From: Sapientia aquatica
Lineage (GTDB): Bacteria > Pseudomonadota > Gammaproteobacteria > Burkholderiales > Burkholderiaceae_D
Length of the DNA stretch: 64,000 nt
Assembly (NCBI RefSeq): GCF_004358105.1
Contig: NZ_SMYL01000001.1
Location: 248,001 to 312,000, forward strand
Direction of reading: 5' to 3'
The notes under the pieces are model-generated. The model worked only from the letters and a program-made list of their open reading frames with translations, did not search any database and was not told the DNA's origin. Shown one piece after another: positions 18,341 through 29,617 of the stretch; position 1 is the first letter of the stretch; every line of letters starts with the position of its first letter. Both the position numbers and the translations under genes were made by a program.

Positions 18341-19135
18341 TCACACAGCAACAGGTGCTTTGATATGCGCGTGGGACTGATAATTGACGATTTCGAAATC
18401 ATCAAACTGGTAGTCGAAAATTGAATCAGGCTTGCGCTTAATGACGAGCTGCGGTAAAGGCAGCGGCTCGCGTGACAATTGCAAATTGACCTGTTCGAGG
18501 TGGTTGGAATACAAATGGCAGTCGCCGCCGCTCCAGATGAAATCACCGACTTCTAATCCAGCTTGCTGCGCCATCATGTGGGTCAACAATGCGTAGGACG
18601 CGATATTAAACGGCACACCCAAAAAGATGTCGGCGCTGCGCTGGTACAGTTGGCACGACAGTTTGCCATCGGCCACATAGAATTGGAAAAACGCATGACA
18701 GGGCGGTAATTTCATGTTCGGGATGTCAGCCACATTCCAGGCCGAGACGATCATGCGACGCGAATCTGGCGTGTGCTTGATTTGTTCCATCACTTGGCTG
18801 ATTTGATCAATGTGTTGGCCAGAAGGCGTTGGCCAGCTGCGCCATTGGTAGCCGTAAATGGGTCCCAAATTGCCGTTTTCATCCGCCCAATCATCCCAGA
18901 TCGAGACGCCGTTTTCTTTTAAATACGCGATGTTGGTCGAGCCGTTGAGGAACCAAATCAATTCGTGAATGATGGATTTGAGATGCAGTTTTTTGGTGGT
19001 AACTAACGGAAATCCCTTGGATAAATCAAAGCGCATTTGATGACCAAATACCGAGCGAGTGCCGGTGCCGGTACGGTCGGTTTTTTCGGTGCCGTGTTCT
19101 TGCACGTGGCGCATTAAATCAAGATATTGTTGCAT
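18341..19135 (-). CDS. thyA: Thymidylate synthase
   Basis: A 264-residue protein, identical in length to E. coli ThyA. It has the [11 protein letters not shown] phosphate-binding loop, the catalytic cysteine in [12 protein letters not shown] (about residue 146) and the FNIASYALL substrate loop. It methylates dUMP to dTMP using methylene-tetrahydrofolate and yields dihydrofolate, which FolA downstream recycles. It is the first gene of the thyA-folA operon; no strong ribosome-binding site was noted. Confidence 0.98.
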   Translation of the reverse strand: MQQYLDLMRHVQEHGTEKTDRTGTGTRSVFGHQMRFDLSKGFPLVTTKKLHLKSIIHELIWFLNGSTNIAYLKENGVSIWDDWADENGNLGPIYGYQWRSWPTPSGQHIDQISQVMEQIKHTPDSRRMIVSAWNVADIPNMKLPPCHAFFQFYVADGKLSCQLYQRSADIFLGVPFNIASYALLTHMMAQQAGLEVGDFIWSGGDCHLYSNHLEQVNLQLSREPLPLPQLVIKRKPDSIFDYQFDDFEIVNYQSHAHIKAPVAV

Positions 19136-19448
19136 GGGCTGACGATTTCACAAGTGGACATTTGTTGGTTGGCGGCGCACCTTACAGCGCGCCTCGTTTG
19201 CAAGCTTAGGGTTAAATTTAACGGTGCAATCTCCTATGAGCCGCCGATACATTTAAGCATGCGCGATTGTACAGCATCAGTTTGGGCTTTTGATAGGGGA
19301 AGGGCTGGTGGGGTATCCTTTTTGCATCGCTAAAAATAGCAAAATAATCACGATTGAGGATTAAGGTTTGCCGTAGCGCTGCCAACCAAGGATGGGCTAC
19401 TCCTTATGACATGATTTTTTGGTAAGTGTAGAAGGCAGAAAGTGCAGG
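19136..19448. other. Intergenic region, thyA promoter side
   Basis: This 313-bp stretch lies between the start of thyA and the end of the histidine kinase gene, both on the minus strand. It should hold the thyA promoter. No supported open frame is visible and no strong terminator for the kinase gene is seen. Confidence 0.35.
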
Positions 19449-21065
19449 CTAGGTCATGAAATCAAGGTCGGATTGGTTCGTGACTTCTTCCATGTTCGGG
19501 GTAATCATCGGAATAGTAATTGTGAAACAGCAGCCTTTGTCCGGTTCGCTAACGGCTTGGATTTCACCGCCTAATACGTTGGTGACAATGTTGTAAGTAA
19601 TACTGAGCCCCAAGCCGCTGCCGCCGCGCCCAAATCGGGTAGTGAAGAATGGCTCATAGATGCGATGCAAGATTTCAGGCGGAATTCCAACTCCATCGTC
19701 GGTAAAACTAATGGCGACTTTATCGCCTTCGACTTTGGCGGCCAGCCGCATATTGCCGTAATCGCGGCCATTAAAACCGTGTGCCACCGAGTTATTAATG
19801 AGGTTGGTAAAAATCTGACCGATCGGTCCCGGGAAGCTGTCCATCTGGATATCGCTGGGAATGTCGAGCACCAAAATATACGGTGTTTTTGAAATACCGG
19901 GCATGAGTAGAGAAGTCAGCTCAAACAGCATCGTATGCAGGTTAAATTGGCGGCGCTGCACGTTGGATTGATCGACCGCGACTTGTTTAAAGTCGCCCAC
20001 TAAATGAGCCGCTTGGTGCAAGCCGCGCAGTAACAAGGCGCTTGATTCGGCTGAGCAGGTAATTAATTGCTCCAACTCCGAACGTCGCACCGTCCCGCGC
20101 AGGAACGATTCTTGAAACTTTTGCACTTCTTCTTCAAGCGTACTGGCGACTAACAGGCAATTACCGATCGGTGTGTTTAGTTCGTGCGCGACACCGGCCA
20201 CCATGGACCCCAAGGACGCCATACGCTCGATGCGGGCCAGTTCTTGATGCGCTTGATTAATGTTACGCAGCGCCGCTTCCAATTCCGAGGTACGCAATTG
20301 GACTTTGTGTTCTAGCGTGTTGGAGTAGTCGGTGAGTTGGTTATTTTTAATCGCCAATTCAGAAAAAATCTGCGCCAGCGCTTGGCGCGTGGCTTCCATA
20401 CTTTGTGCTAAATGTCCGATTTCATCGCTGCGATCTAAGGTGATCGGGTACGTTAATTGGCCATTGGCGAGTCGTTCTGAGTGTTTAACCAGCCCTTTGA
20501 TTGGCTCCACTAGTCGGCGCTGCAAAACCAACAAAATCAACATAATGGCGATTACCAGCGAAATCACGGCGGTAATGGAGTAACTGATTAAGGCGGTGCG
20601 TTCCTCTGCGATCAATATGTCGTCGGCCATGGTCAGCTCGACATCCCCGATCACTTTGTCGTCATGCAAAATGCTGCGTGAAACTACCGTAAACGGGCCT
20701 TTAAGCGTCGCCTTGCGATCGGCCAATTTGATGAACTGTTTATGATCGGGAAAACTGAATACTTCAATCGAGGCAATCCGCGGATCGGAATACACCACGT
20801 TGCTAGAAACACGCGCAATATCGGGCGTGATTTGCCATAGCGGTTCGCTTTGGATGACGGCCAAAATATTTGCCAAGCGCAGGTGATCTTGATTTTGGCG
20901 CTCGCGTGCGCTGGTTTCAATCGAGTTGGTATTTAACGGAATGAGGATCGCAGCCGATCCCATTAATCCAAAAAACACCGCCAAAATAATCGCTGAGCGC
21001 AGCGATATGCCGCCAATGTAGGCTAGCAAGCGGTGATAAACACGAGGCAATGTTTTAGTCAACAT
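19449..21065 (-). CDS. Orphan membrane sensor histidine kinase
   Basis: A 538-residue protein: membrane helix at about 21-43, a periplasmic sensor region of about 110 residues, a second helix at about 155-180 and HAMP (about 180-235). A coiled-coil linker follows, then a dimerisation helix with the phospho-accepting His in MVAGVAHELNTPIG (about residue 293). The GHKL ATPase domain shows NLINNSVAHGF, DDGVGIPPE and GRGGSGLGLSI. No response regulator is adjacent, so its partner lies elsewhere. The ligand is unknown. Confidence 0.9.
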   Translation of the reverse strand: MLTKTLPRVYHRLLAYIGGISLRSAIILAVFFGLMGSAAILIPLNTNSIETSARERQNQDHLRLANILAVIQSEPLWQITPDIARVSSNVVYSDPRIASIEVFSFPDHKQFIKLADRKATLKGPFTVVSRSILHDDKVIGDVELTMADDILIAEERTALISYSITAVISLVIAIMLILLVLQRRLVEPIKGLVKHSERLANGQLTYPITLDRSDEIGHLAQSMEATRQALAQIFSELAIKNNQLTDYSNTLEHKVQLRTSELEAALRNINQAHQELARIERMASLGSMVAGVAHELNTPIGNCLLVASTLEEEVQKFQESFLRGTVRRSELEQLITCSAESSALLLRGLHQAAHLVGDFKQVAVDQSNVQRRQFNLHTMLFELTSLLMPGISKTPYILVLDIPSDIQMDSFPGPIGQIFTNLINNSVAHGFNGRDYGNMRLAAKVEGDKVAISFTDDGVGIPPEILHRIYEPFFTTRFGRGGSGLGLSITYNIVTNVLGGEIQAVSEPDKGCCFTITIPMITPNMEEVTNQSDLDFMT

Positions 21066-21307
21066 CAGGCAAGTTGTGAAGAGTTGGCTTACTGGGTTAG
21101 ATGCACTTCTGTCTAAGCACGTGTTGCTTTTGCGCCAGCTTGTCTAGAGACAAGATTGCTGTTAGGAATTTATATAGTAAACCGCTTTATTCAGTTTTAC
21201 TAGGTTGATGTAATTGAAATTTAACAAATAAAAATTCCTCTGAACCAGTGTTGCACTGGATCAGTAAATTTTGGTGCGGGGGAATGGTGAAAAAGATAAT
21301 GCAAAGC

Positions 21308-21345
21308 CAGCGGCAAAGCAGAACAATAAATCCGCTTTGCCGCTG
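21308..21345 (-). terminator. Hairpin terminator after nrdJ
   Basis: Arms 21308-21319 and 21334-21345 (CAGCGGCAAAGC / GCTTTGCCGCTG) form a 12-bp GC-rich stem starting 12 bases after the nrdJ stop. The T tract is weak, so it may need help, but position and stability fit termination. Confidence 0.72.
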
Positions 21346-21356
21346 CTTGGTTGACA

Positions 21357-24323
21357 TCAGCCGCAGGAGCCGATCGCTGAACACGCGGTGCAGAAATCGC
21401 AGCCATCGCGCTTAACGACGGCATACATATGGCATTCCGGGCATTTTTTATTGGTTTTGGTGAAGGTCGCTTTCTTGGCGTCTTTGCCGCTCTTGGTTGC
21501 CACCAGTTTTTCGCTAGGTGCGTCGAACACCCCCATTTGCTCAACCGGATAACCTTCTTCGGTCAAAATCCCCAGTAACTTATAGCGATGTAACAGCAGG
21601 GTCGCGATATAGGCCACTGTGGATGGATACGATTGTTGTTTTTCCGAGCCGGGCACTTTGGCTAAGAAATCACCACGATGCTCACTAAAGGTCAGCAGTT
21701 TGCGCAGCTTCATGCCTATCCAAGCCGGATCGATCACGCGCATGTCCATCGACAATAACTTGGTTAAGCCGTCCATCACTTTTGGATAGTCGCCCGCCAA
21801 CCAGACTGAATAAGGTTGCAGTCGCCCATTGGGTAAGCGGCATTCTTTGACGATCATTAGCAAATCGTCGCCGGTGGCGGGATTTTTGATATCGACTGAC
21901 CAACTCATTGTGCCGTCGGTGCCGGATTTCGGTTCTTTGCGTGAAAACAGCGCAGCGATCATGGGACTTGGTTCGTCGGTGTCGTACACGCCTAAATCTT
22001 CCAAGCGCCGTTGGATGATCTTGGCTAATCCCGCCACCAAACTCGGTGCGTAAATCGTGTGCTCGCCCAATTGCAATTCAAAGCCATCGTCGCCATTGGT
22101 TTTTGCTAACGATTCGAGTTTCATCTTCAACCATTGCGGATCACCGGTACGCATGTCCATCGACAACGTTTTGGCAATCGCACCCAAGACACGCGGTTGT
22201 TCGTTGCCGTTCACCCAAACTTCAAATGGATGCACGCTGCCGGTCTCGACTTGGCCAATCACGATAGAGAAATCGCCTTTGTGATGCTCCACCAGATAAG
22301 TCCAACTTGGATTGCCGTTTGGAATACGCGGACGACCGGGCCAACGCAAACTCGCTAACGCGGGTTGCGGCACTTCTTTCAAGCTAATGCGGCGATCTGG
22401 GTCGTTGGCTTCCAAATCATTAGGCGCTAAATTGACTTCAACTTTAGGCTCGACCGACAACACTGAACCAAGCACCGAATTGGGACGGAAAGTGGCGATG
22501 CCTTTGAGACCGGCACGCCAAGCGCTGGTGTATAAATCTTGGAAATCGTTGAACGGGTAATCGGCTGGCACGTTGACCGTTTTGGAAATCGCGGTATCAA
22601 TAAAAGGCGCGACTACGGCGCACATTTGCATGTGATCTTGCGCAGAAATATCTAAGGCGCTGACAAAATAGTCAGGCAATTTGGCGAAATCGGTGACTTC
22701 GCCATGTAAATCTTCATACACGCGCAAAGCATGGTCGACTACGCGGATCGTTTTTTCAGTGCCATCTTTTTCGCGCTTGCGCCGATTATACGACCACGAA
22801 AAAGGTGGCTCGATGCCGTTCGATGCATTGTCAGCAAACGCCATGCTAATCGTGCCGGTGGGGGCGATGGACAGCAAATGGCTGTTGCGAATTCCGTATT
22901 GGCGAATGTCGGCTTTGATGTCGTCCGGCAGACGTGAGGCAAAGCGCGGTGCGGCCAAATATTGATCTGCATCGAATAGCGGGAATGCGCCGTACTTTTT
23001 CGCCAGATCAATCGAAGCGCGATAAGCATTGTTGCGCATTTCTTCTGAAATCTTTGCCGCCATTGCGCGACCTTCATCGCTGTTATAGCGCAAGCCCAGC
23101 ATAATTAGCGTGTCGCCCAGTCCGGTATAACCAAGGCCAATGCGTCGCTTCTGCTGCGCTTCGTGCTGCTGCTCAGGCAGCGGCCACAACGTGGTGTCTA
23201 ACACGCGATCTAAAATATGTACTGCGCCGCGCACCACTTTAGCGAACTTGTTCCAGTCAAAACTAGCATGCGCGGTAAAGGGATTAAGCACAAAACGCGG
23301 CAAAATAGTCGAGCCCAAATCGCAGCAACCGTAAGCGGGTAAAGGCTGTTCGCCGCAAGGATTGGTCGATTCAATAATCTCGCAATAGGACAAATTATTA
23401 TCGCGATTAATCTTGTCGATAAACAGCACACCAGGCTCGGCATGATCGTAGGTGGAGGCCATAATCTGGTTCCACAAATAACGCGCCTTGACCTTGTGAT
23501 ACACCCACAATCCATCGGCCCGTAAATAAGCCTCTTTGAAGGTCGCGTCGGGCTGGGCTTTGTGAACCAACTCCCAGTCAGAATCGCTCTCAACGGCGCG
23601 CATAAAATCGTCGGTTACCGCCACGCTAATATTGAAGTTGCGTAGCTTGGTAAAGCCTTGGCGCATTTTGTCGGCAAAGCTGTAATTGTTGACCATCAGT
23701 TCTTGCAGCAATTTTTTGGTCTGATCATCGACTGGCAATTCGCCCACTTGCAAGCCATCTTTGGCGTGAATAAATGCTTCCACATCCGGATGATCAATTC
23801 GTAAGACGCCCATTTGCGCGCCGCGCCGCGAGCCGGCAGATTCCACGGTCGAGCAAGATTGATCGAACACATACATATACGAGAGCGGGCCGCTGGCGAT
23901 CGATTGCGTTCCATTGACCATCGCACCTTTAGGACGAATGCGTGAAAAATCATAGCCCACGCCGCCGCCGCGCCGCATCGTTTCGGCGGCTTGTTTTAAG
24001 GCGTCATAAATGCCGGGAGCGTGCGGATCATCGCTAGAAATGCAGTCGTTGACTTCTTGCACAAAACAATTGATTAAGGTTGCGGCAATGTCGGTTCCAC
24101 CGGCTGACATAATGCGCCCGCCGCCGACAAAGCCGGTTTGAAAAGTGTCCAAAAATTCGACTTGCTGTTGCTGGTCTTGCCCCAATCCTTTTGCTACGCG
24201 CTGCAACACATCAAACTGCGTGGTTTCGCTTCCTTTGCAATATTTTTCTTGCAGAATGATGGTGGTGATTTCTTGTTGGGATGGATTTTTATTGGGAATA
24301 AATCCGTCTTTGGTCGTATTCAT
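21357..24323 (-). CDS. nrdJ: Adenosylcobalamin-dependent (class II) ribonucleotide reductase
   Basis: A 988-residue protein with class II reductase hallmarks: an N-terminal [10 protein letters not shown] segment, [19 protein letters not shown] with the active-site cysteine region, and [18 protein letters not shown]-terminal extension ends in a four-cysteine cluster, [21 protein letters not shown], that probably binds zinc and carries the redox tail. It reduces ribonucleotides to deoxyribonucleotides using a radical generated from coenzyme B12 and works with or without oxygen. The length suits the long betaproteobacterial NrdJ type. It is monocistronic. No B12 riboswitch or NrdR box pair could be found upstream by eye. 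Confidence 0.95.
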   Translation of the reverse strand: MNTTKDGFIPNKNPSQQEITTIILQEKYCKGSETTQFDVLQRVAKGLGQDQQQQVEFLDTFQTGFVGGGRIMSAGGTDIAATLINCFVQEVNDCISSDDPHAPGIYDALKQAAETMRRGGGVGYDFSRIRPKGAMVNGTQSIASGPLSYMYVFDQSCSTVESAGSRRGAQMGVLRIDHPDVEAFIHAKDGLQVGELPVDDQTKKLLQELMVNNYSFADKMRQGFTKLRNFNISVAVTDDFMRAVESDSDWELVHKAQPDATFKEAYLRADGLWVYHKVKARYLWNQIMASTYDHAEPGVLFIDKINRDNNLSYCEIIESTNPCGEQPLPAYGCCDLGSTILPRFVLNPFTAHASFDWNKFAKVVRGAVHILDRVLDTTLWPLPEQQHEAQQKRRIGLGYTGLGDTLIMLGLRYNSDEGRAMAAKISEEMRNNAYRASIDLAKKYGAFPLFDADQYLAAPRFASRLPDDIKADIRQYGIRNSHLLSIAPTGTISMAFADNASNGIEPPFSWSYNRRKREKDGTEKTIRVVDHALRVYEDLHGEVTDFAKLPDYFVSALDISAQDHMQMCAVVAPFIDTAISKTVNVPADYPFNDFQDLYTSAWRAGLKGIATFRPNSVLGSVLSVEPKVEVNLAPNDLEANDPDRRISLKEVPQPALASLRWPGRPRIPNGNPSWTYLVEHHKGDFSIVIGQVETGSVHPFEVWVNGNEQPRVLGAIAKTLSMDMRTGDPQWLKMKLESLAKTNGDDGFELQLGEHTIYAPSLVAGLAKIIQRRLEDLGVYDTDEPSPMIAALFSRKEPKSGTDGTMSWSVDIKNPATGDDLLMIVKECRLPNGRLQPYSVWLAGDYPKVMDGLTKLLSMDMRVIDPAWIGMKLRKLLTFSEHRGDFLAKVPGSEKQQSYPSTVAYIATLLLHRYKLLGILTEEGYPVEQMGVFDAPSEKLVATKSGKDAKKATFTKTNKKCPECHMYAVVKRDGCDFCTACSAIGSCG

Positions 24324-24634
24324 TTTGTTCCTTAGTTGGAGATGAATAGGTAACTTTGCCGCAGGTTTTTTTAATGCGCGAAGAATGCGTGCAAATGAAG
24401 ATAATACGCCTCAATGTTTGAAATAAATTGGGCTAGATCAAATTTTTCTGGTACGAAAACGGTGCGCGTTGTAGCGAAATACTGCGGGACAGAAGTGATC
24501 GATAAAAGAGTAATAAATTTACTAATTTATTCGGTTAAATCGGTAAGGATTTGATAAGACGAAAAGAGTTTTTTTGATGCTGAATTAACACGGTGTTAAC
24601 TCAGCAAGGCAGGCATGACGGGCAGAACTAACAA
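24324..24634. other. Intergenic region with nrdJ promoter and a long dyad
   Basis: This 311-bp region lies between fdx and nrdJ, both on the minus strand. It must hold the end of the isc transcript and the nrdJ promoter. No gene, including iscX, is seen. Its main structure is the dyad at 24578-24606. Confidence 0.45.
24578..24606. repeat. 29-bp dyad downstream of fdx
   Basis: TGCTGA-a-TTAACAC is followed after one base by GTGTTAA-c-TCAGCA, giving 14-base arms with a single mismatch. As RNA it would fold into a stable hairpin, but on the minus strand it is followed by an A-rich rather than a T-rich stretch. It is therefore not a canonical terminator of the isc operon. It may be an operator or an mRNA 3'-end stabiliser. 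Confidence 0.6.
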
Positions 24635-24973
24635 TTAATGATTTTCACGAGCGTGGTTAATTGTGTATTTTGGAATTTCAATCACTATCGGTTGGCTGCT
24701 GATGCGGACTTGGCAGGATAAGCGTGAAGTCGCTTCTAAGCCCCAAGCAGCATCGAGCAAATCTTCCTCATTTTCTGTTGAATCGTTCAAGGAATTAAAG
24801 CCTTCGCGCACAATCACGTGGCAGGTCGTGCAGGCGCAAGACATTTCGCAGGCATGTTCAATCGCGATATTGTTATCGACTAATACTTCGCATAGGGAAG
24901 CGCCTTCTTCGGCTTCTAATACAGCGCCTTCGGGGCAAAGTTGTTGATGCGGCAGGACGGTAATTTTAGACAT
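24635..24973 (-). CDS. fdx: ISC-type [2Fe-2S] ferredoxin
   Basis: A 112-residue protein with the vertebrate-type ferredoxin cysteine pattern: CEMSCACTTC (three ligands) and a fourth cysteine in RLSCQV. It supplies electrons for iron-sulfur cluster assembly on IscU. It is the last gene of the isc operon, 44 bp after hscA; iscX is absent behind it. Confidence 0.97.
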   Translation of the reverse strand: MSKITVLPHQQLCPEGAVLEAEEGASLCEVLVDNNIAIEHACEMSCACTTCHVIVREGFNSLNDSTENEEDLLDAAWGLEATSRLSCQVRISSQPIVIEIPKYTINHARENH

Positions 24974-25017
24974 GATGGCTCTTTAATTCTGACTTGGGTT
25001 CGGGGTTACATTGGCGC

Positions 25018-26880
25018 TCAAATTTGATCGAGATTCTTACCAGTTAACGCGGTACGCACACTCTTATCCATGCGGCGTGCGGCGAATTCTTCGGTGCCTT
25101 TGGACAGTGCTTGAATCGCTGCTTCTATCGCTTGGCGATCGTCGCCTTGGGCGATATTTTTTAAGGTGCTAATCAAGCTTAATAAAACACTGTGCTCTTG
25201 TTCACTGAGCAGATTTTTATCGCTACTAATGGCTGATTCGGTCGCCAAAATAATGCGTTCGGCTTCGACTTGCTGCTCTTTTAAAGCGCGCAATTGCATA
25301 TCCACATCGGCGGTGGCATTGGACTCCTGCAACATGCGGGTAATGTCTTCATCGGCTAGACCATACGAAGGTTTAACGGTGATTGATGCCTCTACATTAG
25401 AGCGTAACTCACGCGCTGAAACTGACAGCAATCCGTCCGCATCAACTTGATAGGTAATCCGAATTCGCGCCGCGCCAGCGGCCATCGGCGGAATGCCGCG
25501 TAACTCGAAGCGCGCCAAGGAACGGCAAGCGCTGACTAATTCGCGTTCACCTTGTACAACATGAATCGCCAACGCAGTTTGGCCGTCTTTAAACGTGGTG
25601 AATTCTTGTGCGCGAGCGCAGGGAATAGTCGAATTACGGGGAATAACTTTTTCGGCTAAACCGCCCATAGTCTCGATTCCGAGCGACAGCGGAATCACAT
25701 CAAGCAATAACCAATCGTCGCCCGAAGCGCGATTACCCGCTAATAGATTAGCCTGAATTGCCGCGCCCAAGGCCACGACTTTATCTGGATCAAGATTGGA
25801 TAACGGTGTCGTTTGGAAAAACGCGCCAACGGCTTTGCGTATCTGCGGCATGCGCGTAGCACCACCGACTAAGACAACACCATCGACATCTTCAATTTGC
25901 AAACCTGCGTCGCGCAATGCTTTTTTGCACGGCTGTATCGTTTTCTGCACCAAGTGCTGAGTGATTTCGGCAAATGTTTCCGCGCTAATGGCTAAATGCA
26001 CGCGCTCGCCCGAACCGAGCGCGACATCGATATGGGTCTCGCCTTTGGTGGACAGCAGTTCTTTGGCTTCGCGCGCTTTGACCATCAAGATGCGCGTATC
26101 GGCATCCGACAAGGGTGCTAACTTCGCTTGCTCGCTAATCCAGCACAACAAACGGTGATCAAAATCGTCGCCACCCAAAGCAGAATCGCCGCCAGTGGAT
26201 AAGACTTCAAAGACGCCTTTGCTCATTTTTAAAATGGACACGTCAAACGTGCCACCACCCAAGTCATAGACGGCGTAAATACCTTCGGAGCCATTATCCA
26301 AACCGTACGCGATGGCTGCTGCAGTGGGCTCGTTCAATAAGCGCAGTACATTTAAGCCAGCTAGTTTGGCCGCATCCTTGGTTGCCTGACGTTGCGCATC
26401 GTCGAAGTAAGCCGGCACAGTAATGACCGCGCCGACCAATTCATCGCCAAGAGAATCTTCGGCGCGTTGGCGTAGGGTGGCTAAAATTTGTGCCGAGGTT
26501 TCTACCGGACTTTTGACTCCGGCCACGGTTTGGATTTGCACCATGCCGGGCGTGTCTAAAAAGTCATAAGGCAGATTTTCGGCGTAAGCGATATCTTTTA
26601 ATCCCCGTCCCATGAAGCGTTTGACCGACAAAATCGTATTCTTAGGATCGGTTGTCTGGGCAGCTTGTGCTTTGTAACCAATATGCGCATGACCGTTAGG
26701 TAAATAGCGCACGATGGAAGGGAGCAGCGCGCGGCCTTCGTCGTCGCTTAAAATTTCAGGAACGCTATTACGCACAGTAGCAACCAGCGAATTCGTTGTG
26801 CCCAAGTCGATGCCAACAGCCAAGCGATGTTGGTGCGGCGCGGTGGACATGCCAGGTTCTGAAATTTGAAGTAGTGCCAT
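25018..26880 (-). CDS. hscA: Fe-S assembly Hsp70 chaperone HscA
   Basis: A 620-residue Hsp70 of the HscA class. It begins [10 protein letters not shown] like other HscA proteins, with [12 protein letters not shown] phosphate loop 1, [14 protein letters not shown] loop 2 and [13 protein letters not shown]. It binds the LPPVK motif of IscU and drives cluster transfer through ATP hydrolysis, with HscB as its J-protein. The LPPVK motif is present in the IscU of this window. It sits 124 bp after hscB. Confidence 0.98.
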   Translation of the reverse strand: MALLQISEPGMSTAPHQHRLAVGIDLGTTNSLVATVRNSVPEILSDDEGRALLPSIVRYLPNGHAHIGYKAQAAQTTDPKNTILSVKRFMGRGLKDIAYAENLPYDFLDTPGMVQIQTVAGVKSPVETSAQILATLRQRAEDSLGDELVGAVITVPAYFDDAQRQATKDAAKLAGLNVLRLLNEPTAAAIAYGLDNGSEGIYAVYDLGGGTFDVSILKMSKGVFEVLSTGGDSALGGDDFDHRLLCWISEQAKLAPLSDADTRILMVKAREAKELLSTKGETHIDVALGSGERVHLAISAETFAEITQHLVQKTIQPCKKALRDAGLQIEDVDGVVLVGGATRMPQIRKAVGAFFQTTPLSNLDPDKVVALGAAIQANLLAGNRASGDDWLLLDVIPLSLGIETMGGLAEKVIPRNSTIPCARAQEFTTFKDGQTALAIHVVQGERELVSACRSLARFELRGIPPMAAGAARIRITYQVDADGLLSVSARELRSNVEASITVKPSYGLADEDITRMLQESNATADVDMQLRALKEQQVEAERIILATESAISSDKNLLSEQEHSVLLSLISTLKNIAQGDDRQAIEAAIQALSKGTEEFAARRMDKSVRTALTGKNLDQI

Positions 26881-27004
26881 GTGGTTTCTTTAATTATTTG
26901 AGTTTTATGTCGATTCGACGCTGGATTGAATAAATCGGGTGAGTTTGAACGTTGGTCCAGTCAGCGCATTTGATGTAACTCAATCCCGGTTAATTCTGCT
27001 GCGC

Positions 27005-27502
27005 TTAATCCTGAGCGTTTGCAACGTCTTCACTAAATTTTTCTAAAAACATCAATTGCCGTATCGATTTTGCGGCTTGGTGGTAATCGGCTTGCGAAAA
27101 CTGTTGCGCGATGTGTTCAAGTTGTTCTTTGCGCGCCTTGGCAACATTTCTTTCTAATTCATCTAATGCGGCGTTGTCGTTGCGGGACTCGTCCAATTCT
27201 TCACGCCATTCCATTTGCTGCATTAAAAACGCGGCTGGCATGGCGGTATTGGATTCAGCTTGCACATCTACGCCATTGATTTCGCATAAATAAGTGGCGC
27301 GTTTTAAGGGGTTTTTGAGTGTTTGATACGCTTCATTTGCGCGTGTAGCCCATTGCATGGCGACGCGCTGTTCGGCGCTGCTGGCACTTACAAATTTATC
27401 AGGGTGCACTTGCGCTTGGACTTCGCGAAAAGCCTGGTCCAAGCTAACAAGATCGATATCAAACTGCGGGGCTAGCTGGAATAACTCAAAGTGATTTTGC
27501 AT
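27005..27502 (-). CDS. hscB: Fe-S assembly J-domain co-chaperone HscB
   Basis: A 165-residue protein with an N-terminal J domain including the HPD motif (VHPDKF near residue 37), and a C-terminal three-helix IscU-binding domain (about 90-160). It delivers IscU to HscA and stimulates its ATPase. Length and position (after iscA, before hscA) are as in other ISC operons. Confidence 0.97.
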   Translation of the reverse strand: MQNHFELFQLAPQFDIDLVSLDQAFREVQAQVHPDKFVSASSAEQRVAMQWATRANEAYQTLKNPLKRATYLCEINGVDVQAESNTAMPAAFLMQQMEWREELDESRNDNAALDELERNVAKARKEQLEHIAQQFSQADYHQAAKSIRQLMFLEKFSEDVANAQD

Positions 27503-27554
27503 GTGCTTGCGTGGTTAGGTGCTGCTTGATTGTGCTACCTGAATTGCTGCTTGA

Positions 27555-27878
27555 TTAGATTCGGAAGCTTTCGCCACAGCCGCATTCGTCTTTCACGTTC
27601 GGATTATTGAATTTAAATCCTTCGTTCAAGCCTTCGCGCGCAAAATCGAGTTCGGTACCGTCGATGTAGGTCAAGCTTTTTGGATCGACAAATACCTTGA
27701 CACCAAACGATTCAAAAATCTGATCGTCGGGCGCGACTTCATCTACGTATTCAAGTTTGTAAGCCATGCCAGAACAGCCCGTGGTGCGCACACCAAAGCG
27801 TAAGCCTATGCCTTTACCACGTCGCTCCATGTAGCGAGTAACGTGGCGTGCAGCTTTTTCTGTCAGAGTAATGGCCAT
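27555..27878 (-). CDS. iscA: A-type iron-sulfur carrier IscA
   Basis: A 107-residue A-type carrier with the three conserved cysteines: one in TTGCSGMAY (about residue 35) and two in the C-terminal CGCGESF. It accepts and passes on Fe-S clusters. It starts five bases after the iscU stop. Confidence 0.97.
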   Translation of the reverse strand: MAITLTEKAARHVTRYMERRGKGIGLRFGVRTTGCSGMAYKLEYVDEVAPDDQIFESFGVKVFVDPKSLTYIDGTELDFAREGLNEGFKFNNPNVKDECGCGESFRI

Positions 27879-27883
27879 AATGA

Positions 27884-28270
27884 TTACACCGTTGCGTGTT
27901 TGGTTTTGTAATCCAAAACAGCGGCTTTAATCGCATCTTCGGCCAAAATCGAGCAGTGAATTTTAACTGGCGGCAGGGCGAGTTCTTCGGCGATTTGGGT
28001 ATTTTTGATATCCAAGGCTTGATCCAATGTTTTGCCTTTCACCCATTCGGTCACTAATGATGACGAAGCAATCGCTGAGCCGCAACCGTAGGTTTTGAAT
28101 TTGGCGTCTTCGATAATGCCATCTGCGCCTACTTTGATTTGCAGCTTCATCACGTCGCCGCAAGCTGGTGCGCCGACCATGCCAGTGCCGACCGATTCAT
28201 CGCCTTTTTCGAAAGCGCCAACGTTACGAGGATTTTCGTAGTGATCCATTACTTTGTCTGAATATGCCAT
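27884..28270 (-). CDS. iscU: Fe-S cluster scaffold IscU
   Basis: A 128-residue scaffold with cluster-ligand cysteines in [24 protein letters not shown] and [12 protein letters not shown], plus the LPPVK motif (about residues 99-103) recognised by HscA. Clusters are built here from IscS-derived sulfur. It lies between iscS and iscA. Confidence 0.98.
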   Translation of the reverse strand: MAYSDKVMDHYENPRNVGAFEKGDESVGTGMVGAPACGDVMKLQIKVGADGIIEDAKFKTYGCGSAIASSSLVTEWVKGKTLDQALDIKNTQIAEELALPPVKIHCSILAEDAIKAAVLDYKTKHATV

Positions 28271-28351
28271 GTTACTTCTCCCGTGTTCAGCTCACTAAAA
28301 TAAGCGCGCTGGATAATTTAAATGTTTGGTAATTGCGTCAATTAGTAGGAC

Positions 28352-29605
28352 TTAGTGCGCCGCCCATTGGATCGATGAAATATCCACGCCGTCTTTATAC
28401 ATATCCCACAGCGGCGATAGTTCGCGCAGCTTAGCGACTTTTTCTTTCATCAATTGGATGGTGAAGTCGATGTCTTTTTCGGTGGTAAAGCGTCCAATGG
28501 TAAAGCGAATCGAGCTATGCGCTAATTCATCGCTACGACCTAAAGCGCGCAATACATAAGACGGTTCCAAACTAGCTGAGGTGCAGGCTGAACCTGAAGA
28601 AACAGCGATATCTTTAATCGCCATAATCAAGGATTCGCCTTCGACGTAGTTAAAGCTCACGTTCAAGTTATGCGGTACGCGGTGATCTAAATCGCCGTTG
28701 ATATAGACTTCTTCGATTTCTTGTAAGCCAGTCGCCAAACGATTACGCAGAGCCAAGATGCGTTTGTTTTCTTCTGCCATTTCTTCTTTGGCGATACGGA
28801 ACGCTTCGCCCATGCCCACGATTTGGTGGGTAGCTAATGTGCCGGAACGCATACCGCGCTCATGGCCGCCACCGTGCATTTGGGCTTCAATCCGGATACG
28901 CGGTTTGCGACGCACGTACAATGCGCCGATGCCCTTTGGACCATAGGTTTTGTGAGCGGTTAAGGACAGTAAATCGACTTTGACTTTTTCCATATCGATT
29001 TCGACGCGGCCAGTGGCTTGCGCTGCGTCGCAGTGGAACACGATGTTTTTGGAGCGACAGAATTCGCCGATTTCAGCGATTGGTTGGATGACGCCGATTT
29101 CATTATTGACCCACATTACCGAGACCAGAATTGTGTCTGGACGTACTGCGGCAGCTAATTGTTCAACCGTGATCAAGCCGTCTTCGCCGGGTTGCAAATA
29201 AGTGGCTTCAAAACCTTGACGCTCCAATTCACGCACTGTGTCTAACACCGCTTTGTGTTCAGTTTTAACAGTGATGATGTGCTTGCCGCGTGTTTTGTAA
29301 AACTGAGCCGCGCCTTTTAAGGCTAAGTTGTTACTTTCAGTAGTGCCAGAAGTCCAGACGATTTCACGTGGATCAGCACCAATCAAGGCCGCAACTTGAG
29401 CGCGTGCGTCTTCGACTGCTTGTTCTGCGGTCCAACCGTACATGTGGCTGCGGGAGGCGGGATTGCCGAATTGCTCGCGCAGGTAAGGAATCATTTTGTC
29501 GGCAACGCGCGGGTCGATAGGCGTGGTCGCGGAATAATCCATGTAAATCGGGAAATGGGGAGCTGATGCAGTTTCTAACAAGCTATTTTTAATAGGATTG
29601 TTCAT
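28352..29605 (-). CDS. iscS: Cysteine desulfurase IscS
   Basis: A 417-residue PLP enzyme with [14 protein letters not shown] at the N-terminus, the PLP lysine in [17 protein letters not shown] and the mobile-loop active-site cysteine in [17 protein letters not shown]. It removes sulfur from cysteine and hands it to IscU and other acceptors. It is somewhat longer than E. coli IscS (404) because of an N-terminal extension of about a dozen residues. It starts 12 bp after iscR. Confidence 0.98.
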   Translation of the reverse strand: MNNPIKNSLLETASAPHFPIYMDYSATTPIDPRVADKMIPYLREQFGNPASRSHMYGWTAEQAVEDARAQVAALIGADPREIVWTSGTTESNNLALKGAAQFYKTRGKHIITVKTEHKAVLDTVRELERQGFEATYLQPGEDGLITVEQLAAAVRPDTILVSVMWVNNEIGVIQPIAEIGEFCRSKNIVFHCDAAQATGRVEIDMEKVKVDLLSLTAHKTYGPKGIGALYVRRKPRIRIEAQMHGGGHERGMRSGTLATHQIVGMGEAFRIAKEEMAEENKRILALRNRLATGLQEIEEVYINGDLDHRVPHNLNVSFNYVEGESLIMAIKDIAVSSGSACTSASLEPSYVLRALGRSDELAHSSIRFTIGRFTTEKDIDFTIQLMKEKVAKLRELSPLWDMYKDGVDISSIQWAAH

Positions 29606-29617
29606 AAATCATTCCGG

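Noticed and set aside
24324-24634. Possible B12 riboswitch or paired NrdR boxes upstream of nrdJ
   Set aside because: I looked for the conserved B12-box and for two spaced NrdR-type motifs and could not find either. A covariance-model search would decide.
24324-24634. Possible iscX gene after fdx
   Set aside because: No open frame of about 65 codons with IscX features is present on the minus strand between fdx and nrdJ.
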